Assembly: GCA_012520695.1 (NCBI GenBank)
Contig: JAAYNU010000182.1
Span: forward strand, 1 to 9,585
From: Erysipelothrix sp.
GTDB taxonomy: Bacteria; Bacillota_I; Bacilli_A; Erysipelotrichales; Erysipelotrichaceae
DNA length: 9,585 nt
Direction of reading: 5' to 3'
The notes under the pieces are model-generated. The model ran no database searches. It was not told the origin of the DNA and was given only the letters and a program-made list of their open reading frames with translations. Shown here piece by piece: positions 1-6,826 of this stretch (positions within the stretch are counted from its first letter, which is position 1; every line of letters begins with the position of its first letter). A program made the position numbers and the translations under genes.

Positions 1-69
1 AATTTGGATATTATGATCCATCGAAAGAGAACACATGAAAGCCTATATCGTAACTTAGATGTTACATGA
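1..69 (+). CDS. possible 3' end of an upstream gene (partial)
   Basis: The first frame is open from the window edge to a TGA at 67-69, giving 22 residues that end in RNLDVT. The stop lies 8 nt before the stem of a + strand terminator at 78, which is the usual spacing for the end of a transcription unit. The frame starting at base 3 is also open but shorter, ending at 36-38 (tail SKENT), and could equally be the real one. No family can be recognised from either tail. That some + strand gene ends here is supported mainly by the terminator; the choice of frame is a guess. Confidence 0.25.
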   Translation, partial: NLDIMIHRKRTHESLYRNLDVT

Positions 70-77
70 TTGAAAAC

Positions 78-110
78 GGGAAGAATCTTCTAAGACTCTT
101 CCTTTTCTTC
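78..110 (+). terminator. intrinsic terminator of the upstream unit
   Basis: GGAAGA at 79-84 pairs with TCTTCC at 97-102, with a possible inner TCT/AGA extension, and is followed by a T-rich tract (TTTTCTTC, 103-110). It separates an upstream + strand gene from the bgl operon control region. From 111 to 174 I see no gene or recognisable element. Confidence 0.6.
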
Positions 111-174
111 TGAGTAAATCAAATTCAAATTATTCTTAATATAAAATGAAACGATGTTGGCTATCTGAATAATC

Positions 175-193
175 AGACCAATTTAATTGGTCT
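175..193. repeat. 19-nt perfect inverted repeat, candidate operator
   Basis: AGACCAAT and ATTGGTCT form two perfect 8-nt arms around a TTA centre. There is no T tract, so it is not a terminator. It ends 10 nt upstream of the -35 box of the licT promoter, a position typical of an operator or activator site. The cognate protein is unknown. Confidence 0.45.
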
Positions 194-203
194 ATATTAT
201 AGT

Positions 204-233
204 TTGACTATGCTTGAAATCGTGTGCTATACT
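204..233 (+). promoter_or_regulatory. sigma-A-type promoter of the licT-bgl operon
   Basis: TTGACT at 204-209 and TATACT at 228-233 are separated by 18 nt, and the -10 box is preceded by TGC (225-227), making an extended -10. The predicted transcript starts near 240, just upstream of the first RAT element at 243, as expected for a LicT/BglG-controlled leader. Confidence 0.75.
214..228 (+). promoter_or_regulatory. candidate CcpA catabolite-responsive element (cre)
   Basis: The 15 bases from 214 (TTGAAATCGTGTGCT) fit the consensus WTGNAANCGNWNNCW at every fixed position except one (G at 224 instead of W). The site lies between the -35 and -10 boxes, where CcpA bound to HPr-Ser-P would block RNA polymerase. 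Catabolite repression of beta-glucoside operons by CcpA is well known in Bacillota; its operation here is inferred. Confidence 0.5.
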
Positions 234-242
234 TAGCGCATT

Positions 243-274
243 AGGATTGTTACCAGAAGTATTGGGCTAAACCT
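243..274 (+). promoter_or_regulatory. RAT element 1 (ribonucleic antiterminator) in the licT leader
   Basis: This 32-nt element begins AGGATTGTTACC and ends GGGCTAAACCT, the pattern of RNA targets of the LicT/BglG/SacY family. GG at 244-245 can pair with CC at 272-273, and CCA at 253-255 with TGG at 263-265. It aligns without gaps to RAT2 at 1156-1187, and the internal stem differs by compensating changes. Unlike RAT2, it is not followed by an overlapping hairpin with a U run; the sequence runs directly into the licT ribosome binding site at 308-313. Confidence 0.8.
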
Positions 275-320
275 ACATGCATTGTTAGTAACTCTATAGT
301 TCTATTAGGGAGGGACATCA

Positions 321-1154
321 GTGAAAATAAAGAAGGTTGTTAATAATAACATTGTGATTTCAGATGATTCCAGCGACAAAGAAGTAGTCGTTATGGGGCG
401 CGGTATTGGATTTCAAAAGAAGATTGGCGAAGCCATTGATGAATCAATGATTGAGAAGGTCTACATCGACAGTGATGAGTTAAGTGTAAGTAAGTTAACT
501 CAATTACTATCAGAAATTCCATTAGAGCACATCCAGGTCGCTAATGAGATTATTAGCTTTGCGAAAGTATCTTTAGGTCAAAAGCTCAGTGATAAGATTT
601 ATTTAACGTTATCGGATCATATTAATTATGCGATCGAGCGTGTCAATGAAGGGATTCCCATTAAGAATGAATTATTATGGGAAATCAAACGGTTTTATAA
701 TCACCATTACCTCATTGGACGTGAAGCATTGTCGATGATTCAAAATAAACTGGGTGTCACATTACCGGAAGATGAGGCGGGTTTTATTGCGCTTCATATC
801 GTTAATGCGGAACTTGACATGGATAAAGTTTCTCAGATTGCTGAGATGACTGAAGTCATTCAAAACATTTTGAACATCATTAAGTATCACTTTAATATTG
901 AGCTCGATGAGTATTCATTGAACTATGAGCGTTTAATTACGCATCTGAAGTTCTTTGCTCAACGTCTCTTTACTGATGTATCACTTGATGAGGAAGATGA
1001 CAGTTTCATCTTTATGCTTAAAGAGAAATACAAAGAGGAGTACGAATGTACTCTGAAAGTTCGTGACTATATTCTTAAGGAGTACGGTCGAGATTTACAA
1101 GAGAATGAATTGATTTATCTTACGATTCATATAAGAAGAGTAAGAAATAATTAA
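321..1154 (+). CDS. licT: BglG/LicT-family transcription antiterminator
   Basis: This cytoplasmic RNA-binding regulator stabilises RAT hairpins and so prevents transcription termination in beta-glucoside operons. The product has 277 residues, the length of B. subtilis LicT. Residues 1-55 are the CAT RNA-binding domain (MKIKKVVNNN and VVVMGRGIGFQKK are diagnostic). PRD1 spans about 67-168 and PRD2 about 175-277. All four histidines that PTS proteins phosphorylate in this family are present: H100, H159, H208 and H270. By family knowledge, the cognate EII inhibits through PRD1 when substrate is absent, and HPr activates through PRD2. The start is a GTG with GGGAGG seven nt upstream. The gene lies between its two presumed RNA targets and just upstream of its cognate permease, so it is probably both autoregulated and operon-specific. 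The symbol follows the Bacillus homologue; bglG would be equally apt. Confidence 0.95.
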   Translation: MKIKKVVNNNIVISDDSSDKEVVVMGRGIGFQKKIGEAIDESMIEKVYIDSDELSVSKLTQLLSEIPLEHIQVANEIISFAKVSLGQKLSDKIYLTLSDHINYAIERVNEGIPIKNELLWEIKRFYNHHYLIGREALSMIQNKLGVTLPEDEAGFIALHIVNAELDMDKVSQIAEMTEVIQNILNIIKYHFNIELDEYSLNYERLITHLKFFAQRLFTDVSLDEEDDSFIFMLKEKYKEEYECTLKVRDYILKEYGRDLQENELIYLTIHIRRVRNN

Positions 1155-1155
1155 T

Positions 1156-1187
1156 AGGATTGTTACTGAGAAAATCAGGCTAAACCT
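1156..1187 (+). promoter_or_regulatory. RAT element 2, upstream of the PTS gene
   Basis: This 32-nt element begins one base after the licT stop codon. It has the same ends as RAT1 (AGGATTGTTAC and GGCTAAACCT) and an internal CTG (1166-1168) / CAG (1176-1178) stem. Its last six bases form part of the 5' arm of the terminator at 1183-1223, so the RAT hairpin and the terminator are mutually exclusive. This is the classic LicT/BglG antitermination switch. Confidence 0.9.
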
Positions 1188-1223
1188 ATGTAAACAAACA
1201 TTCGTGTTTTTACATAGGTTTTT
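1183..1223 (+). terminator. regulated intrinsic terminator in the licT-bglF intergenic region
   Basis: A perfect 12-bp stem joins 1183-1194 to 1209-1220. A 2-nt bulge and a 4-bp inner helix closed by a TTCG loop (1201-1204) cap it. The 3' arm runs into TTTTT (1219-1223). The first bases of the 5' arm belong to RAT2, so the terminator forms only when LicT is not holding the RAT. It lies 24 nt before the PTS start codon. Confidence 0.92.
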
Positions 1224-1244
1224 ATTTATTCAAAAGGAGAATAA

Positions 1245-4550
<3,306 letters not shown>

Positions 4551-4557
4551 TCTTAAC

Positions 4558-4596
4558 CGAACTCTATACCTTTACTTAGGCGTAGAGTTCGTTTTT
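4558..4596 (+). terminator. intrinsic terminator of the bgl operon
   Basis: CGAACTCTA at 4558-4566 pairs with TAGAGTTCG at 4583-4591, with an inner CCT/AGG helix (4569-4571/4578-4580), and is followed by TTTTT (4592-4596). It begins 8 nt after the glucosidase stop codon and closes the operon. Confidence 0.9.
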
Positions 4597-4607
4597 AATT
4601 GTGTGGA

Positions 4608-4619
4608 TTTATCGATAAA
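4608..4619. promoter_or_regulatory. 12-nt perfect palindrome, candidate operator of the DUF2975/HTH pair
   Basis: TTTATCGATAAA is its own reverse complement and ends 13 nt before the presumed -35 box at 4633. A palindrome just upstream of a promoter that drives a small HTH regulator suggests autoregulation. Only position and symmetry support this. Confidence 0.35.
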
Positions 4620-4632
4620 CAATATATCTTTG

Positions 4633-4660
4633 TTGTAAAAGGGGAAATTATTGCTATAAT
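4633..4660 (+). promoter_or_regulatory. promoter of the DUF2975/HTH operon with very short leader
   Basis: TATAAT at 4655-4660 is preceded by TGC, an extended -10. TTGTAA at 4633-4638 is a plausible -35 with a 16-nt spacer. The transcript should begin about 4667, almost exactly at the AAGGAGGT ribosome binding site (4667-4674), leaving a leader of only about 14 nt before the ATG at 4681. Confidence 0.7.
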
Positions 4661-4680
4661 TATCTCAAGGAGGTCATTAT

Positions 4681-5160
4681 ATGACATCAAAAAAACTAGC
4701 GTTTCAGTTAAATGTGATTTTAGTTGTACTCGCAGGGTTAATTGGATTGGTATTCTTAGTATTCATTCCCTCTGTTGGGAATCAATTTCGTTTGGATTCT
4801 GAAGAATACGCAAAGTTCTTTATTCCTTTTTTAATATGGGTAATTGTAGCATCGATTCCATTGTTCTACACTGTGTTTCTTTTATATAAAGTTGTTCGAA
4901 GGGTTGCAGTGGATGCTTTCTTTGAACCAGAGAACTACCAAAATATATACAGCGTTTCAAAAATCATTCGTTGGGATGTGATTGTAAATTTAGTATTGTT
5001 CACGATTTGTTTGTTTAGTTTGGATGTGAACCCTGGTTTTATTCTTGTGTGTGCGGGACTAGCACTTATAGGAATCTTGATTTCAAAGTTTTTTGAACTG
5101 CTTGCTGTGTGGATTGAAAAGGGAACTGAGATCAAGATTGAAAACGAGTTGACGATATGA
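4681..5160 (+). CDS. DUF2975 family integral membrane protein
   Basis: This 159-residue protein has four predicted membrane segments at about 7-30, 46-70, 98-115 and 118-142. A charged loop containing FFEPEN (80-85) lies between segments 2 and 3. Segment number, the loop and the C-terminal ENELTI tail match DUF2975, a family of unknown function. Members are commonly paired with a small YozG-like HTH protein, as here: the next gene starts inside this stop codon. The ATG at 4681 is preceded by a near-ideal AAGGAGGT at a 6-nt spacing. A longer frame starting at 4599 is in another register, carries no comparable signal and was not used. It sits downstream of the bgl terminator under its own promoter, so a link to sugar metabolism is not implied. 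A role as membrane partner or sensor for the regulator is speculation. Confidence 0.85.
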   Translation: MTSKKLAFQLNVILVVLAGLIGLVFLVFIPSVGNQFRLDSEEYAKFFIPFLIWVIVASIPLFYTVFLLYKVVRRVAVDAFFEPENYQNIYSVSKIIRWDVIVNLVLFTICLFSLDVNPGFILVCAGLALIGILISKFFELLAVWIEKGTEIKIENELTI

Positions 5161-5357
5161 AAATAATTGTGAATCTTGATGTCATGTTGGCCAAGCGAAA
5201 GATGAGTGTGACGGAGCTCTCTGAAGCAGTGGGGATTACAATGGCAAATATTTCAATTCTTAAGACAGGTAAGGCTAAGGCCATTCGCTTTAGCACACTG
5301 GAAAAGATTTGTGAAGTGTTGGAGTGCAAGCCTGGTGATATATTAGATATTGAATAA
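5157..5357 (+). CDS. YozG-like Cro/C1-type HTH transcriptional regulator
   Basis: This 66-residue cytoplasmic DNA-binding protein is almost entirely one helix-turn-helix domain of the HTH_26 type. The start MKIIVNLDVMLAKRKMSVTE is typical. The core helices are at about 17-24 (TELSEAVG) and 28-37 (MANISILKTG), and the family tail CKPGDILDIE closes it. Its ATG overlaps the TGA of the DUF2975 gene (ATGA at 5157-5160), and I see no strong ribosome binding site of its own, so translation is probably coupled. DUF2975 and YozG-type genes are a recurrent pair in Bacillota, and their function is not established. Control of its own operon is inferred from the palindrome at 4608-4619. There is no ligand or oligomerisation domain. 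Confidence 0.88.
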   Translation: MKIIVNLDVMLAKRKMSVTELSEAVGITMANISILKTGKAKAIRFSTLEKICEVLECKPGDILDIE

Positions 5358-5406
5358 TTTCGGAGCAAACTCTTTTTGTTTTTACCACACGATTCACTTA
5401 ATCGCA

Positions 5407-5415
5407 TGATATAAT
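5407..5415 (+). promoter_or_regulatory. extended -10 promoter of the epimerase gene
   Basis: TGA-TATAAT (TATAAT at 5410-5415) is an excellent extended -10. No good -35 lies at the right distance, which such promoters can tolerate. The start of transcription is expected near 5422, placing the AAAAGGTGG ribosome binding site (5426-5433) close to the 5' end. This supports translation from 5441. Confidence 0.6.
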
Positions 5416-5440
5416 TATACTAATGAAAAGGTGGTATTTG

Positions 5441-6289
5441 ATGATTAATCTTGAAAGTGATGTGTTAAAAGTATCTGTCAATCTCTTTGGTGCAGAGCTT
5501 CGCTCAGTAATTAATAAAGAGACGAAGGAAGAATTTATGTGGTCAGGGGATCCGAAGTATTGGGGGCGTGTGTCACCGGTTCTTTTTCCAATTGTGGGTC
5601 GTGTGAGTAATAATGAATACCATTATAATGGAGAGCGCTTTGAGATGTCTCAACATGGATTCTTGAGGGATCAAGAGTTTGTGCTTGTGTCTTCTACGGA
5701 TACTTATGCGGAGTTCTCGTTTGTTTCAAATGATTCTCTATTGTCTGTGTATCCATTTAAACATGAGGTAAGAATTGCTTATGAGTTAGTGGATTCAAAG
5801 ATAAACATTCACTGGCGTGTATTCAATCTCGATGATCAAACAATGTACTATTCTATAGGTGCGCATCCTGCGTTCGCTATGAAGGATAATGAAGAGTATG
5901 TCTTTGAATTAGAGGGTAGCAGTGATGTTTCATTAATCACTCTTGATGGTGGATATGTTAATGGGACTTCAGAGTTTACGGATCGAAGTGTTGAGATTAT
6001 TGTGGAATCATTCATTGATGATGCACTGATCTTTACGGGACTGGATTCGGTAAGTCTTATTAATAAGGATTCGGGTGCGCGTGTTCGTTGTGCATTCCCT
6101 GGATTTGATTATGTGGGTCTTTGGACTTCATATGTTGATGGTAAATTGTCGCCTTTTGTTTGTATTGAACCTTGGTTGGGGATTACGGATGAAAAGGGTG
6201 GCTATGATGAACTTTCTCAAAAGAGATCAATTAGAGCGTTGAGCGTGGGTACTGATGAGTCCCATGTCTATAGTCTGGAGTTTCTATGA
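5441..6289 (+). CDS. aldose 1-epimerase family protein (LacX/GalM-like)
   Basis: This is a probable cytoplasmic mutarotase of the galactose mutarotase-like superfamily, LacX subgroup (COG2017), interconverting alpha and beta anomers of a hexose or hexose-phosphate. It has 282 residues. Family marks are GAEL (17-20), YWGRVSPVLFPIVGRV (40-55), HGF with H72, GAHPAF with H142, and IEPWLG with E243, the likely catalytic base by analogy with GalM. The in-frame ATG at 5423 was rejected. The ribosome binding site AAAAGGTGG at 5426-5433 lies inside that extension, and the family starts with MI-L near this point. The stop overlaps the next gene's ATG (ATGA at 6286-6289), so the two are co-translated. 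Sitting near the bgl operon, it could help balance glucose anomers, but its own promoter and two intervening units make this a loose association. The substrate is unknown. Confidence 0.87.
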   Translation: MINLESDVLKVSVNLFGAELRSVINKETKEEFMWSGDPKYWGRVSPVLFPIVGRVSNNEYHYNGERFEMSQHGFLRDQEFVLVSSTDTYAEFSFVSNDSLLSVYPFKHEVRIAYELVDSKINIHWRVFNLDDQTMYYSIGAHPAFAMKDNEEYVFELEGSSDVSLITLDGGYVNGTSEFTDRSVEIIVESFIDDALIFTGLDSVSLINKDSGARVRCAFPGFDYVGLWTSYVDGKLSPFVCIEPWLGITDEKGGYDELSQKRSIRALSVGTDESHVYSLEFL

Positions 6290-6669
6290 AAAATAAATTT
6301 ATAAGATTCATGCAAGGCCGTTATGGTAACGATGTGTTGAACTCGCATCTTTTAATTCTTGCGGTAATTCTTTCTTTAGTTTCAATTTTCTTTAAGATTC
6401 CGTATTTCAATTTTCTTCCATTACTTATCATTATCTTAGTATATGTAAGAATCTTCTCTAAGAAGCGTTATAAAAGAGCTGCTGAGAATCGTAAGTATTT
6501 GAGCGTGATAGCTCCGATACAGTTGCGTTTTCGTCGTTTAAGACATTTTAGAACTCATAAATATCTGAAGTGTCCGGAGTGTAAATCTGAAATGAGAGTG
6601 CCTCGTAAACGGGGGACAATCGTTGTTACGTGTCCGAAGTGTCATGCCAAATTTGATGCGAAAAGCTAA
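6286..6669 (+). CDS. small membrane protein with C-terminal zinc ribbon
   Basis: This is a conserved hypothetical protein of 127 residues. The N terminus FMQGRYGNDVLNSHL resembles a family I recall from Bacillota. Two hydrophobic segments follow at about 19-36 and 40-56. A strongly basic stretch (59-90, rich in K and R) comes next, then a zinc ribbon at about 93-124 with C96/C99 and C116/C119 (CPEC and CPKC). The topology suggests a membrane hairpin with a cytoplasmic zinc ribbon; the basic stretch fits the positive-inside rule. It starts within the epimerase stop codon with only a weak GGAG at 6278-6281, so it is likely translationally coupled. A terminator follows 33 nt after the stop. The function is unknown. 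Zinc binding is predicted from the four cysteines, not shown. Confidence 0.82.
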   Translation: MKNKFIRFMQGRYGNDVLNSHLLILAVILSLVSIFFKIPYFNFLPLLIIILVYVRIFSKKRYKRAAENRKYLSVIAPIQLRFRRLRHFRTHKYLKCPECKSEMRVPRKRGTIVVTCPKCHAKFDAKS

Positions 6670-6682
6670 AACTTTGTATGAG

Positions 6683-6700
6683 TTGTTAATTATTTCACAA
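6683..6700. promoter_or_regulatory. candidate Rex operator 1 upstream of adhE
   Basis: TTGTTAATTATTTCACAA matches the Rex consensus TTGTGAA-N4-TTCACAA at 13 of 14 fixed positions, and the one difference (T for G) occurs in clostridial Rex sites. Rex is the NADH/NAD+-sensing repressor of fermentation genes, and adhE is among its best-known targets. The site lies between the zinc-ribbon gene's stop and its terminator, 127 nt before adhE. This is far unless a promoter also lies here: TTGTAT at 6674-6679 and a weak CACAAT at 6696-6701 are possible boxes. Confidence 0.6.
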
Positions 6701-6702
6701 TG

Positions 6703-6732
6703 AAACCACTACCATTTACGGGTGGTTTTTTT
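6703..6732 (+). terminator. intrinsic terminator after the zinc-ribbon gene
   Basis: AAACCAC at 6703-6709 pairs with GTGGTTT at 6722-6728, with a 12-nt loop, and the 3' arm continues into a T tract ending at 6732. It closes the epimerase/zinc-ribbon unit. Because a Rex-like site precedes it, a role as leader attenuator for adhE is possible but not needed. Confidence 0.85.
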
Positions 6733-6758
6733 ATTTTCATATTTCTTTATGTTTATAC

Positions 6759-6776
6759 TTGTTTTTTCTTTCACAA
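6759..6776. promoter_or_regulatory. candidate Rex operator 2 (imperfect) upstream of adhE
   Basis: TTGTTTTTTCTTTCACAA keeps a perfect right half (TTCACAA, 6770-6776) and the TTGT of the left half with correct spacing; three positions of the left half differ from consensus. It lies 51 nt before the adhE start, where a repressor would block a promoter in this interval. Confidence 0.4.
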
Positions 6777-6797
6777 CTTATGTATGTGTCGTAAGAT
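6770..6797 (+). promoter_or_regulatory. tentative adhE promoter
   Basis: TTCACA at 6770-6775 and TAAGAT at 6792-6797 are 16 nt apart and would place the transcript start near 6804, with Rex operator 2 covering the -35. TATACT at 6754-6759 is an alternative -10 without a good -35. Neither is convincing; the real adhE promoter cannot be fixed by eye. Confidence 0.25.
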
Positions 6798-6826
6798 ATG
6801 AGTGTAAGAAATATGGAGGTCAAAAA

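Noticed and set aside
4599..4802. 67-residue frame starting before the DUF2975 gene
   Set aside because: It reads through the promoter and ribosome binding site of the DUF2975 gene in another register and has no start signal of its own.
5362..5385. Short GGAG-CAAA-CTCT hairpin followed by TTTTGTTTTT after the HTH gene
   Set aside because: The stem has only 3 standard pairs plus a wobble, so it is too weak to call a terminator, although the T tract is suggestive.
5132..5407. 91-residue antisense frame over the HTH gene
   Set aside because: It covers a well-supported YozG-like gene and its product has no recognisable features.
6722..6826. 35-residue hydrophobic N-terminal extension of AdhE from a GTG at 6722, resembling a signal peptide
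   Set aside because: It would start inside the 3' arm of a strong terminator, has no ribosome binding site, and AdhE proteins are cytoplasmic. The ATG at 6827 with GGAGGT fits the family length.
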